NCBI GenBank assembly: GCA_958510875.1
Contig: OY294067.1
Coordinates: forward strand, 151,044,962 to 151,108,961
Source of the DNA: Endomychus coccineus
Taxonomy: Eukaryota > Arthropoda > Insecta > Coleoptera > Endomychidae
Direction: 5' to 3'
DNA: 64,000 bases
Of this stretch, positions 43,648-56,798 are shown piece by piece. The stretch's first letter is position 1. Each line of letters begins with the position of its first letter. Below the pieces are notes generated by a model, which saw only the letters and a list, made by a program, of their open reading frames with translations, did not search any database and had not been told where the DNA came from. The position numbers and the translations under genes are program-made.

Positions 43648-45216
43648 TGATGAGATTATTCGAATATTCATGATCATAGACCGGGAAAACGTGAAATGCT
43701 TTCGATCGATGTAAGAGTGCGTATTGGGTTAGGCAGACCTATTTGGCCCCCAAACCCATCCTATCAATTAGTGAATCAAATATATTCTTTTGAAATATTT
43801 ATAAAAAAATAACAACCGCAGATCTAAAAAAGATACAATAATAAGATAACTACAACTAAGAAGAAATTTGGGACACCGAAAATTCGAAAACTTGAAATTA
43901 CGCTTACTTGTTGTCTGAGAAAGCATTAATTAGGTATTGCACAGTAATTTTTGATGACTAAATAACTAAAACCAAGATATCGTGAAGTTTTCCGACATTG
44001 AATTTCGTAGATAGTTTCTTCTCAATAATTTACATCTCTTGGCAGATGCCACTGAAACTGGCAGTGTTTAAAATAAGAGGAAGGCCTATTTAATTTCCGA
44101 AAAGTCACTCTGCTATACTGCATATTTTTTGTCAATCTTCCTAACTGACATACTTTGGTCAGTGTTTTCTGAGACGACTTTGAAATACTTGTGTATGAGC
44201 CATTTGAACAATCAACTGCTTCGTTTTCTGTCATGTTTAGAAATATTTTTGGAACCAACAAGTCGAAATTTTATGCAATTATATCAACGTTATTGAACCT
44301 GTTTACTAACTGCTCATTTGCAATATGTAAAGTGTGGAAGACTACGGAGATCCTGAACATATCGCCACGTGCTTGAAAGTGATGATTCGCTGTCAGTTCT
44401 ACTTGAGTTTGACGCTTGGTCTAAAATTCAGCGGCGATTCCCCATTTATTCGCTAGGGTTATAGCTTTCTTCTTCAGTGCACCATGGGATCTTAGTTTTT
44501 ATATGATTTTGGACTTTCAACGTGACTTGTTTTTCTTTGTACAGTATATGTATTAGTAGGGCGTATCGAAAAAAAAACAAATTTATGCAATTGAATAACT
44601 TACATATTTTATTTTATCAGCTACGTATATGGGCATTACTCGATGTGCACGATTTGAAAAGTCTTAAAACATGATTCTCATGAATTCGGTTGGAAGTTCT
44701 TTGGATGCACTTAAAAGATAGAAGTGTCAATCGAAAGGTATAATAACCTTCAGGCGTTAGTAAATTAAGAAAACGGAAAAAAACTAAAAATTTAGATATT
44801 ATAATCACTTAAAATAAGTGTATTTGTTTCGAATATAATAGATGGAAAATCAAACTATACAATGGGTCCACAGTCAAAATTTTTCAAATCTCTTCTGAAA
44901 CCATAAACTTATTCTAAACTCCAGCAATAAGTCAGTCTTACATACTCTGAAGACATTTTTTTTCGAAAATAGAAAACGAAGAAGATCTGCTTTATGAAAA
45001 TAATCAATCCTGATTCAAAAGCCTTAAGTCCGATGAGAAATGCAAGACGTTTTGTTAGTAAAAGAAATTAAAATAAAAGTTCGGGTAGACAGAAGATTAG
45101 AATATTATAAGCTAACCCGCAGCTATTTCCAAACCGTACGAAGAAACACTAGAAAGTTGGACAACTTGGGCGGAACAGATATTCGAATTAATTTCGCAGT
45201 TTCGGAATCAATAAAT
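43648..45216. other. Non-coding intronic stretch
   Basis: No recognisable gene. Open frames at 44022-44376 and 44617-44808 look incidental. Confidence 0.4.
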
Positions 45217-45412
45217 TATTTTAGGTTAGAGTTTTACTATTGTTGGCAATTCCTCGACAGTACTTATTCAATGAAATTGTAGCCAAGTAGGCAAAGAAAC
45301 TTTAAACTTTTTTATACTTAAACCAGAACTATTGAAATATATAAGAACCGGGATGCTATCATTGAATAAGTACTGTCGAGTAATTGCCAACCATAGTAAT
45401 ACTCTAACTTAC
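45217..45412. repeat. Short inverted-repeat (MITE-like) element
   Basis: TTGGCAATTCCTCGACAGTA with CTTATTCAATGAA (45245-45277) is inverted at 45360-45394 (TTCATTGAATAAGTACTGTCGAGTAATTGCCAA type, with small changes). The outer parts (TTAGAGTTTTACTAT) also match. About 195 bp, no coding capacity. Confidence 0.75.
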
Positions 45413-47744
45413 AATCCTTACTTAAAAACGACTGAACTTCAGATGAATGTACGTGAATAGTCGATCTATGGTAGGGCATCGAATCGCTTTGTGTTCATCA
45501 ATGATCTACTATCGTTTCAGAAGTTTATATTTACAAAAAATCTGAAACTCATAATCATGGATTTTTTGCGTAATTGAGTACTATAGAACCAATTAAGCTC
45601 AAAGAGCAGAAGGCTACTGAAGGATTACAAATGGTAGCAATAGAGAATACTGTAAGCGGAGAGAACAGCCACAGAAGTTTCATTATTTCTGTAAAAAGGA
45701 AGCTCGTTTACGTGTGTAAAATGAGACTACCGGTGAATTTCTTCATTAAATTATGCTTTAATTAGTTAAAAAGGAAATTATCAACTATTATAAAATTCAC
45801 CATTAAGGAATTCTTAGTTTAAAGTTTCTTAGTGAAATTAATGTAATTTCGAGTAATCTTATATAACAAGTGATTTTACAACATGAGTGTACTAGTTAAT
45901 TAATTGCGTTATGTATAAGTACAAGATCTCACATATTAAGAAGTGATATGTTATAATTGTGAGCCTCTGCATCGGGTAAAATATATTTCAAATCAATTAA
46001 AATTAATTTGTTATATAATAATACATCAAGAATCATTGATTACAATTTGGAACTTTTAACAGTATTTTCATAAGTATAAAATGAGAAAGATTGAAATGGT
46101 ACATCTTTTTCTCAAGAGATTATTTGGAAGAGGCTTATTACTAATGAATTGTGTTGAGTGTTGAGGGATAAATGTACTATTTACACAAAGGAAAATGCAA
46201 ATATTCTAGATATTCTTGTAATTGAGAATTTAATATAATAATCCGAACATAAGTTCACTTAAATGTAATTGAACAAATGTGAATGAATACATTTTCTTCG
46301 TTAGATTTCACTAGGCCTAATGAAACATTGAATGCGATGTCAAACATTTTCAAAAACGTAAAGTAAGGGTCAAACCAATTTGATTCTTGAGTCTAATTGA
46401 TAATTGAGTATGTTCTTCGGAAGGTTGTCATTTCTAAAAATTTTACTTGATTATGATGAGTTTTCTAGCTTTGCTTGTTGAGTGAAATATATCTAGATCA
46501 TCATATTGTGAATTTTGAAAGTGGTTTTTAATATAATTTTTTGGGTAAGAATAAAGCCACAGTTCTGTTTTCTATGTAAAAATGAAAATAGACTTGTAAT
46601 TGGAAAACAACAAATTTTATATCAAAATAAAAGTAAGTTTCTGTTCTGATAACGTTACCTAATTAAAACTTTTACTCAACAAGATGTATTTCCTCTACCG
46701 TCATTAATGACTTATTGACAGCGCTCAGCCACACTTAAAATCCTCCTATTGATTTCATATTGAGGCAGATATCACTGCTCTCATACATACATTTCAAGTG
46801 CAGGACGGTCTTGAATGCCTACCATGATTGGATTACGTTGTCCCTGCAATATGTTCCACACATGGTAGAGATATTGATGAGACCATGGCAGAAGGGCGAT
46901 GTTCTGAACCAATTCGTACCTGATATATAAGAACAAGTATTGTAGTGCATATAAATCTGAACCAGGAGCATATGGATATGGTTGCACAAACAGGTACACG
47001 AACTTGTTCGATAGCTCATGGCTCCTTCTAGACGATCAAGGTCCATTCTATGGTATAAAACGTTCCAGTATCATACCATCACAAAACCTCTTCGGTAGTT
47101 GTGGACATCCTTGGCGCAGAAATTATACTTGATATAAATGTTGCACTAAATGAAGATATACTTTTTTGAAAATTAAAACTTTGAGAATAATCATGAAATA
47201 AAAAATACTATACAGTTCAAAATAATGTTAGCTTGTCAGAGGAGGAAATAAAGCAATATTCTTATTTGGATCCAATGATTAATGAAGATTTTTTCAGTGA
47301 TATTTCTTGTCAATCCAAACATTCCCAAGATTTTAAGCTCCCCTAACTAGTTGACCGCAGCTGCATATGTAGTAGCGATAGTCAGAATTGGAAAATTGAT
47401 TTAAATAGTTTATGATTGCTTATTTTGTACCTCATTACAGTGCAAACCTACTTGGAAAGGGTACACACCATTTTTTAAATTTACAACCTATATCAAATGT
47501 GTGAGCACCGCTCAAACGACGTATCGGTGGAAATTGAGAAAATAAAACAGACTTATCCTCCATTATAAACAGACGTGAACAATCACAAAGACGACTTGAG
47601 CGCCATAAAATTGTAATTTGTCTAATTAAAAGCAATAGAATTAGATGTGCTTTTACACATAAAAAACATCGAACTAGTTCAGCCCATCTTTGAAGGCCAA
47701 ATTATGCAAAATATGCAGGTTCATATCCATGTATATGGTGTTTG
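45413..47744. other. Non-coding intronic stretch
   Basis: No gene supported. 46780-47060 is richer in G+C and may include a very degraded Tc1-like C-terminus (minus strand, IALLPWSHQYLYHVWNILQG) but I cannot be sure. Confidence 0.35.
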
Positions 47745-49070
47745 ACTATTCTTGGAAAATAGATCATATTGACACCCATGTGAATTATATTTTCGTCTTT
47801 ACGTACGATTCGCTCCAACGACCATCATTAGAATACGTTTGAAAACTACTTCACGTCAAAAGAGCGCGGGATTCCTCCACTAAATGCACTAAGCACTCAG
47901 CAACTTTATCACATCAATTTCAATTAAAAACGTCGCAACAACGAGCGGAACACGGATAATTGAAAATGTATCCATTAATGTGTAAGCTATATGAATATGT
48001 ATTAGAAAACCTCTAAACAGTAATCTTTCTATGGTTAAAGATGTCATCTCTCGAAGAAGAAACAGAACAGTCTGACCACTCTGACAAGACAACAAAAATC
48101 ACTTTGCACCAAATCGGTACAATGTTGAACAGATGTTTGTAAAATTTACGACTACGTTAGAAACGATCTCTGTTATACAAGTATTACTGATTTGTTGTAT
48201 CAACTTTCTACATAAACACAATTGTAAACATTATGAAGAAATATGTAGAAATTTTCATTTAATTAATTAGATTTGTGTAAATTTGACTCAATGATTGTAC
48301 ATCAATTCGATGATTTGCAGAATTAGCTCCACGTTTTATGTGAATCATCTTAAGGACATTTCTTTTTTAATAATTGGTTCCTTTAGCTGAATATTAACAT
48401 TTTTATACTCGAACTGATGATTATAATAAAAACAATTAGCCATCAGTCGATTATAAAAACGTTAATATGTAGGTAAAGCAACTATTATGAAGATGCTAAT
48501 TCTGTAAATTGTAGAACTTATGTACAATCATTGATTCAAATTTACACAAATTTAATCATTCAAACACTTGAAAATTTATATAAATTTTTGTTTAATCTTT
48601 AAAATAGTGTTTATGTTGAAAGCTGATACAATAATTCAGTTAAACCGGCACAGCAAAGATCTTTTCTATGGTAGTCATAAAAGTTTGAACACATTTGTTT
48701 AACTATCTACCGATTTGGCGCAAAGTGAAATTTATTCTGTCATAGTGGTCAAACTGTTTTGTTTCTTCCTCGAAATATGACGTCTTCAACTATACAAACA
48801 TTACTGTGTAGTGGTTTTCTAATACATATTCATATATTTTACACATTACCGTGTTACATTTTCAATTATTCGTGTTTCGTTCGTTGTTGCGCCGTAGATA
48901 TTTTTAATTGAAATTAATGCGATATAGACGCTCAGTGCTCAGTGCAATTAGTTTGAGGAATCCCGAGCTTCAGTGACGGGAATTAGATTCACAACTTCTT
49001 CTGATGATGGTCGTAAGACTGGAACGTACGTAAAGACGAAAATATAGTTGCCATATTTGTTGATGTGACC
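47745..49070. mobile_element. Large foldback element B with about 550-bp arms
   Basis: TCGTCTTTACGTACG (near 47793) and CGACCATCATTAGA are inverted near 49008-49040 (TCTGATGATGGTCGTAAGAC, CGTACGTAAAGACGA). The arms continue: the ATTTCAATTAAAAACG, CACGGATAATTGAAAATGT, ATATGAATATGTATTAGAAAACC, and CACTTTGC.CCAAATCGGTA blocks all recur in reverse order. An inner pair (GTGTAAATTTGA.TCAATGATTGTAC) lies at 48275 and 48525. Arms differ at many positions, so it is old. No transposase. Confidence 0.75.
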
Positions 49071-50404
49071 TATTTCCGTGGAATTCACATATAATTCATT
49101 ATTATACTTTTAGAAACATAAACATTACTTGCAGGGTATAGTGTAGTAAAAATCAATTTGTTGTAACAGAAATAGCATTGAACTACAAATGCGTAACACA
49201 AACACCGAGTCCAGGAAAAGGTTAGGGCAAAAATTTGTTTTTATTCTAAATGTATAGTACTATTACTTTGATGTTGATGATGACTATGATCAAGGTTGCG
49301 TCACAAGAATTACAATCTTAGAATATGGACTCTCTCAAAAAATATTTAAGGTATCAATTTTCGCCAATTTAATAAAAGTGTTAGTACTTCGAAAACTAAA
49401 GATTTTTTTAGTGAGATCATATTCTGATATTCTGGTCAGTAATGAGCTGCTATATCAAGGGGTGATGTTGCCTTTTGAACATTCTGTAAGTACAATAATA
49501 CATGTCCAAAATAAAGTGAATGGAATATAAAACTTAGATTTAATTTTGAAATTTTAATAATTCTTTCACCAATATTATGGTTTCATTATCTAAAATATAT
49601 TGACAGTTTAAATGTCATTTTGTATTTAATTTGCTTATTGTATGCATAATAAGTTTATCTTCTGGAAACCCGGAATTTTAGAATTTTGTGATAAGAGTAA
49701 TTTTACTGATTTTGGAAAAGTGCCAATAGACTGTAACACATTTGCTGTTTTCATAATGATAATGCATGGTATATTTCCCATATTTTATGGAAATATATGT
49801 GTTCAGTTGGAAAGACAATACCTCGTATGGACGAATATCTTTTCGTTGAATGTATTCAATGTTTCCCAAAAGAAAAATTGCAGGTATAATATACACGTGT
49901 CTATTGAAACTCTTGAATTTGTAGGAAAAAGTTAATACGCCAACATTGCAGGATCTAGAATTAAATTCAGTGGCTTAAACTGAATAGCTTCCTCTCACGG
50001 TGCACTACACTTCCGGGAGAAAAGGAAAGTTATTATTATCATCAGAACATTGAACTACTTTCATACAATTTTCGTATTATAATAGTAGCAAATTGAATTA
50101 AAGGCCACGATTGTTGTTATTGTCATCCGAATAACATAAAGATGCACTACGCACACTAGATTTCATTCTGTAGCGGAAACAATCAAGGTAAAACTTAAAT
50201 CTATTAGATATACAATGATCTTGATTAAACCATAAATAGAGTGAATTTTATATCCTTTTAAGTGAATCAAAGGTGGACAAGTATATGAACGAGCGCAAAA
50301 ACAAAGAACTTATCCTTACTGGTTGTGACTGTAGATTATAACTTAAAATATAATAACACGGAAAAATACTTTTTAGGTGGGAAAAATAATTTTTCAACAC
50401 TGAC
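49071..50404. other. Non-coding intronic stretch
   Basis: No recognisable gene. The frame at 49642-49935 matches nothing I know. Confidence 0.4.
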
Positions 50405-50606
50405 CTAGATTGCTATGTTCCTTTGCCTCATTGCACCTTCCTACTACCCGGGTGACAGCTCTTCCGGCTAATCTAGTATAAATTAACATAGACCTCATCC
50501 TGGGATCCGGTTCCTGTTCAGCCTCTGTAGCCACGATATTCTCATCACTATATTGTGCAGGAGGACGCATTTTAACACTCAAACTGACCCAACGAACAAT
50601 AAACAA
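50405..50606 (-). CDS. LRRC20: LRRC20-type protein, first coding exon
   Basis: Encodes AGRAVTRVVGRCNEAKEHSNL just before a GTCAGT donor, matching the N-terminal helix of LRRC20 (AV.RV...VNE). The last base G joins AT of exon 34239-34550 to make Asp, giving the NLDLSKCEL join. The ATG at 50604-50606 is the furthest upstream; an ATG at 50568-50570 is also possible and the longer N-terminus is not conserved with what I know of the family. The intron that follows is 15.9 kb and loaded with elements. GC content is higher than the flanks. Confidence 0.8.
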
Positions 50607-51920
50607 TTTAAAGCACCTTCGGTATCACTTTTGAGCGCAATGAATTGATGTATGCGAATTTCCGCTTTATAATCTTTTTATATCTGAAGGATTTACTTTA
50701 CTCCCACCATCTTCTGAGCAGATGCTGCGCGGTAAAATAGCTTTTAATAAATTTTGTTTCGTGAGTTTTAAATTAGATACACAACATTAATTTTTGAGGA
50801 AGTAAACCTGCGTGCTTGTACTAAAATAAAGAAACTCATCCAGCGTTTTGCGTTCTAAATTGAAATAGATGTTTATAGGTAGGTAGATCTCAAGTAGACT
50901 ATACCAGGGCTACGAGAATCTAACTATACAGCAGAAAGGAAACACACCAAAAATAAATCATTCGATGGATATAGAAACAAAGTATTAACAGAAACATAAT
51001 AACACATAATGGGAATCTTTGTGTAAATCACAAAATTTCCTTGAAGCTAAATATAAAATAATTATTGCGCAGTTATTTCACCTCTTTGTTTTTAAGGAAA
51101 TTCCGCATATTTTATCTGGAATGTGACTCAATAAACAGAAGTAGATCAGGTGGTAGGTTTATTGATAAAACGGATAATTTATAAACTTATTCTAATATAA
51201 ATATGTATATATTCTAAATCGCAGATTTTGAGTTGGTTGGTTATCTTCGATCATGTTCAGAAAACTCGTTATTAACAAATTTCAAATATTGGATAATAAA
51301 AATTAAACATAAATAAAACACTCCGTCCTTTATGAAAACTGTGATCCATAGAACTGATTAGGATACTAAAGAGTAAAATACATCATTGGATAAAGCAACA
51401 AACAAAGGGATTGAAGCAGGTCCGGAATAAACTGGAAGAGGAATGAATAAAATATTGAAAAATTGACGAAAACAAAATTAATTCCAAATCACGTTAATTT
51501 ATTAAACAATTCTAAAAGAAACGACGATTGAACTATTATAATTGTATTTTATTATCTTATATTCCGCAAACCTGTTGTACATCAAAAATATAGAATTTAA
51601 ATATATCACAGATTGATATCCAATCGAAAATTATTGTTAGAAAACAGTTTGATAGGTATTGAGTTGTTGGAAAATGTGAAATTAAGACGTTGTAGCGGAT
51701 CGCCACAGAACAATATCTATATGATATTTTGACAATCTCAATCAATGGAATAGTGCAATATCACAGATATGATAATACGTAGGTACAAAATTTTGAATAC
51801 TTTACGAATAATCAATTGCGGGAGCATATACGGATTGAGTTTAAATCAGAGGTGTATAGTGATTTAATAAGTGCGAGCGAGATTGGACAGAGATGCGGTT
51901 AATGGGCGTTTTATTCATAG
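50607..51920. other. Region upstream of the LRRC20-type gene
   Basis: Should contain the promoter and any 5' UTR of the minus-strand gene. No TATA box or CpG-rich patch is convincing. No other gene seen. Confidence 0.4.
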
Positions 51921-51921
51921 C

Positions 51922-52113
51922 ATGTTATGTTATGCTAACTATGTAACTCATCGGCAACCGACCCGAGTACTTCCAAGAACATCAATCTCCTTACAAGTGT
52001 TAATGTGAAGATTCCGATATACTGCTTCGCCTATGCATATATATTCTGAATCATTTATTATGTTTTCTAATAAAGTCAATATTTTCACATTTTAATATTT
52101 TTTGAAAACAAGT
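51922..52113 (+). repeat. 5' LTR of the errantivirus-like element
   Basis: Left member of the direct-repeat pair. The outer start is uncertain by about 20 bp. Followed within 25 bp by the primer-binding-site-like sequence at 52133-52149. Confidence 0.65.
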
Positions 52114-53514
52114 TACCTTCATAGAGTAATATAATTGGCGTAGTCGGTAGAAGATTAGTGAGAATGTGGAATTTTCGACATAAGTAGCGAAAAGTTTGTT
52201 TCAACGATTTATTCGCTAAACGAACAATGTAAACGTAAACTTGACCAACCTACATCCAAACATCGTTGCGGTGAAATTTTTGACAAAAATCCCGAAAATT
52301 AGTGCCTGTTTGCTTCAACATCTTCAAAGTAGCACATAGCAGACGACATCATCGCCGAAGCATCTATAGTTAAGAATGGAAACACTTGTATTCATACTGT
52401 TAGTTCTCATTAATTTCCATCTCAATATTTCCTTATATCACTTTCCTTATTTTGATGAATTCATCTTATTCTGAATTCAAAGTAAATGATATTATTCGTG
52501 AGAGATCTTCCATTAGAACAAACAAAGTAAATAAAATTCTAAATAATATTAGCACTTTTCCAATTATGGCTGAATTACAAAGATTTACTAACCCAATATT
52601 TTTCGGATTGAAGAATTAGATCAAGATACATTTGTTTCAAACCCGAACCAAGAGTTATCAGTTTGGAATGCGCTTACAAAATATGCGTAGTTTATCACAA
52701 ACCAAGTTACGTCTGACGATTCCTGACCTAAACGTCCGTAATGTGAAAACATATCTATGATAATCTTGCGCTTTAGACTTATATTTGCATGGTTTGCTAG
52801 GACAACTAGGTCTTGCAGTTCGCTTACAGAAACCTGTTCATTTGGAACACGCAATTCCAATCCGAGAGCTGTCCTGTAATCCTGTATGTACCATATTACG
52901 TGAATAATAGTAGACTCTCTATGCAAATAACGAATAATCAAATCAGAAATTTTAATATTTGAATCAATCGTAATAGTTAAAAGTTATTATCAGAATAATG
53001 AGATGAATTTTATAATCTCCTTGCAGAACACTTACCTTATACTTATAACCATTATGATTTATAATATCCATTCCCAAATAAAACACCTAATCCAAAATTC
53101 AATATCACTCAATAGAAATTCCTTTCCATTAATGAGAAATATTACGGTCTAACAAATGAAGACAGCCATGAAGCTATGCAAAGTTTGGAACATTAACCAA
53201 CTAAGCAAGGACAGTTCCTGCGAAGTATAATTAGTTCAGTTCACCAACCATTTTACCTATTGCAAACAACTGGAAGTAGAACTGACAAGAAAAATTATTC
53301 AAAATCGACAACAAAAATGGATCTTCTCTTATCAAACCATCGTATGTTTACAAAATAGAGAAAAGTCAGCCCGAGGAAGTTGAATCTTGAAAATACCAGA
53401 AAGGTATCAAGATTCCAAAAAAAGTGTGTCATCAGTATAATCAGAAGAATTACCAAACTTACAAATTCCTGACTTGACTGATCAACTACCACCTAACTAG
53501 ACGAACTGTACGGC
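52114..53514 (+). other. Decayed interior of the errantivirus-like element
   Basis: Leader after the primer-binding-site-like sequence, then broken frames without recognisable gag, protease, reverse transcriptase or integrase. The part after about 53050 may be eroded env sequence. The minus-strand frame at 52621-52941 is open but matches nothing I recognise. Confidence 0.4.
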
Positions 53515-53820
53515 ATGATTCATCACTTGGAACACACTAAGAAGAAATTCAAAGAAATTCAGATTCCGCAAATAGATATGCGAGCCAGTGTTTGGACTAT
53601 CACTCTGTATATCGTACTAATAATTATTATGAGCATAATGTTTATAATAATGTATCGTGGGCACAAGACAAGAAGACAAGAAAACCAAGAAATCAAACCG
53701 AGAGGAAATTTCATTACTAGAAATCCATCTATAAAATTGAAACCTTTTTCTCTTAGGATGGAAGGTGTCACGTTATGTGTACCTGTTGACTGTGAGTCAA
53801 CGGCAACCGACCCCAGATAA
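53515..53820 (+). pseudogene. Env-like C-terminal fragment of the errantivirus-like element
   Basis: The frame runs into the 3' LTR, as env does in gypsy-type elements. It has one strong transmembrane segment (TLYIVLIIIMSIMFIIMY) after a short ectodomain remnant, then a basic cytoplasmic tail with RGHKTRRQ. Most of the ectodomain is missing or decayed, so this is only the membrane anchor end of the envelope protein. Confidence 0.55.
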
Positions 53821-53979
53821 TTTCAAGAACATCAAACTTACAAGTGTTGGAAATAGTTAACATAATGGGAACATTCTGATATACTGCTTCGCATTGTGAA
53901 TATGTATTCTGAATCATTTATTATATGATCTAAGGAAGTCAATATTTTAACATTTTAATATTTAAAAAAACAAGTTAGA
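53769..53979 (+). repeat. 3' LTR of the errantivirus-like element
   Basis: Right member of the direct-repeat pair. Diverged from the left one by substitutions and small indels, suggesting an old insertion. Confidence 0.65.
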
Positions 53980-54219
53980 GATGGAACTGGAATTGAATTG
54001 GAGTAGGTACTGTACATTTATTAGCCCAGTTTCGAAGAGAATCAGCGCCGTCGTATAGAAACGCATAACGAAAATGTATCATTGATATATTTAATATTTT
54101 GAGTTAATAAAACTGGAAAGCTCAAGAAGTGGCCCAGAGAAAATATATCTCGAAAATGACTTATCGCACAAAAATTGATGAATAGCACAGTGATTTTGGA
54201 CGAGAAAACGGGAAGTATT

Positions 54220-55877
54220 GGAATATCTTTGTACAGTTGATCTTTGTCTGAAACTTGTTGCAAAATGTTTTTGATGTCCTGAGAATCATTGGTCACCCAG
54301 TCTCACTATGGGAAATTGACACAACAATTGTTTTATTATTAACAAATTGACCGTTTGTAAACAATTTAAATTAATAAATTTTCCAGATCCCAAATTTTTT
54401 TTATTTTGATACAGAAATACCCACTCGGGGGTTTTTGAGGTCTCTAATTACGATAACGAAATCAAAAATAACAGAATTATCCATCATCACCTGGAAATTG
54501 GCCAATTGGCACCGGAAGTTGATGATTTTTATCATAATTTATACCTTTTTCTTGCAAAAAATGGACTCAATTGTTTGTTTGAGCTAGCAATCACTATACC
54601 GAATGAATGTAACGACGAACTGTAAATGTAAAAATAATAATAAGTAACTAAAACTTTTTATTTATTTATTGCCCTCAAATGGTGTATTTTATCATTAAAA
54701 TATGATCACTACTGATTTTTTAAATATGTGAGGAATAAGAAACGGCATCAAACAAATCTTATGCATTTCATCAACTTCCGGTTCCAATTGGTCAATTTCC
54801 GAACTGATATAGATTGATATTTTATGTTTGAATTTGGTATACTGATTGTTAGCTCAAAAAAACCAATTGAATCAATTTTTTGCAAGAAAAAGGTCTAAAT
54901 TTTGGTAAATTTTATCAATTTCCGGTTTTAATTGGCCAGTTTCCGGACGATTATGAATGATCTCGTTATCTTCGAATTTGGTATACAGATTGATAGCTCA
55001 AAAAAACAGTTGAGTTTACTTTGCAGGAAAGTGGTCTAAATTATGGTGAATTCCATCAACTTTCGGTTCCAATTGACCAACTTCCGGGCAATTATGTATT
55101 GCCTTGTCATCTTTGGATTCTGTAGTGATTGCTAGTTCAAAAAAATGGTCTAAATTATGGTGAATTCCATCAACTACCGGTCCAGTTGGTAAACTTCCGG
55201 ACGATAATGACTGACCTTGTCATCTTTGGATTCGGTATGTGATTGCTAGCTCAAAAAAACCAATTGAGTCCATTTTTTGCGAGAAAAAGGAATAAATTAT
55301 GTTGAATATCATCAATTTCCGGTGCCAATTGGCCAATTGTCGAGCTATTATGAATGATCTCGTTATCTTTGAATTTTTAATAGAGATTAATAGCTCAAAA
55401 AAACCAATTGAGTTTACTTTGCAAGAAAGTGGTCTAAATTATGGTGAATTCCATCAACTTCCGGTTCCAGTTGATCATCTTCCGGGCGATTATGAATGAC
55501 CCTGTCATCTTTGGATTCGGTAGTGATTGCTAGCTCAAAAATACCAAGAAAAAGGTATAAATTATGTTAAATATCATCAACTTCCAGTGCTAATTGGCCA
55601 ATTTCCAGGTGATGATGAATAATTCTGTTATTTTTGACTTCGGAATCGTAATTAGAGAGCCCAAAAACTCCCGAGTGGCTACTTCTGTCTCAAAATAACA
55701 ATTTTTTTGAGATGTGAAAAATTTGTTGATTCAAATTGCTTATAAACGGTCAATTTGTTAGTAAAACAATTGTTGTGCCAATTTCCCATGGTGAGACTGG
55801 GTGACCAATGTTTCTTATGACATCAAAAACATTTTGCAAAAAGTTTCAGACAAAAATCAACTCTACAAAGATATTCC
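54220..55877. mobile_element. Foldback element C with internal tandem repeats
   Basis: The terminus GGAATATCTTTGTACAGTTG at 54220 is inverted at 55877 (CAACTCTACAAAGATATTCC). The arms (about 300 bp) include CACCCAGTCTCACTATGGGA, GACACAACAATTGTTTTA and ACTCGGGGGTTTTTGAG blocks with inverted partners. The centre has five or so units of about 150-190 bp with TCATCAACTTCCGGT.CCA, TTGGCCAATTTCCGG and GTCATCTTTGGATTCGGTA. The arm text CGGAATCGTAATTAGAGAGC with CCAAAAACTC parallels CGGAATCGTATTTAGCGACC with CAAAAAACC in element A, so A and C look related. Confidence 0.8.
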
Positions 55878-56798
55878 GAAATAAAATCCTCAAATGACTG
55901 AATGAAACCGTTTTTTGGAAAGGATGTGGATTGAAGAGGTTGTTGAAGTAACTTAACTTCGGACCGCCATCTTGAATGACCTGAAAATTGGAGGGAAAAC
56001 TTTAGTCTATTATCGTACTGATATCGGTTAATTCATTTGTTCGATTGTAGCCCAGCCTATTTATAATCGATTTGATAACATTATTAATATATTACCGTTT
56101 TCTTAGAAAAATGAATATAAATAGATTGCTCTCAGAATTAAAATTTGGAAATCTAATTTATAGGTAGGGTACTGACTAAAATAATTACAAATGAGGTTAA
56201 AAATGTTACGTAGTACTAAAATTGAGTAAACTCAATTTTGAGCCATTTTATGACAAAATAAGAGAATTTATATTGAGTCGGAAGACTCGGGCTGAAAACA
56301 GTACGAATTTACGCCTCAGACATTTCATTATTGTTTCTTTTGTAAAACAATACAATACGCTTGAGCTGCTCTAACTCACAAGACTCTTTCTATACACCGC
56401 TGATTTGAACCCAAGCTGTATATAAGGAGAGTCAGGGACACTTGACCGGAGAGGAGACATGAGCCACCGCAAGTATATTTTCTAAATTTCGTTCTACTGG
56501 AACGATAGTTGAATCACAACGGCATAGATATATCAACAATTTGTTGGAAGTGACCTACAGTTCCTTCTACAACTTTGGCGGTACATTTCATACCGCTTTC
56601 TCCATTGGGGCGTCTACAATGAAGCCAGAGGAGAAAGACAGAGACAGTTTGATGCAATAAATGAAGATCAGGCAAGAATTTTGAAAATTAATCTGATAAA
56701 TTATTAGAGTTTAATGCAACTAAAACTCAAGCTTGTATTTCTCCAGAATGGGGAATCCCACAATCCATAATATGATGATGTGATGTACTAATATTACT
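55878..56798. other. Non-coding stretch
   Basis: No recognisable gene or repeat. Confidence 0.4.

Larger units (their letters stand above)
51922..53979 (+). mobile_element. Errantivirus-like (Ty3/gypsy) LTR element, internally deleted
   Basis: Two direct repeats of about 200 bp (51922-52113 and 53769-53979) share CGGCAACCGACCC.AG, ATATACTGCTTCGC.(A/T)TG and TATTCTGAATCATTTATTAT, and end AAAACAAGTTA. Shortly after the left one comes ATTGGCGTAGTCGGTAG, a one-base variant of the tRNA-Ser primer-binding site used by 17.6/297-type elements. Just before the right one is an env-like tail. Gag-pol is missing from the 1.65 kb between. Confidence 0.7.

Noticed and set aside
46780..47060. Possible Tc1-like transposase C-terminus on the minus strand
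   Set aside because: Only a short ALLPW...HVWN pattern is seen, without the catalytic residues; too weak to annotate.
52621..52941. 106-codon minus frame inside the errantivirus-like element
   Set aside because: Antisense to the element, with no recognisable domain.
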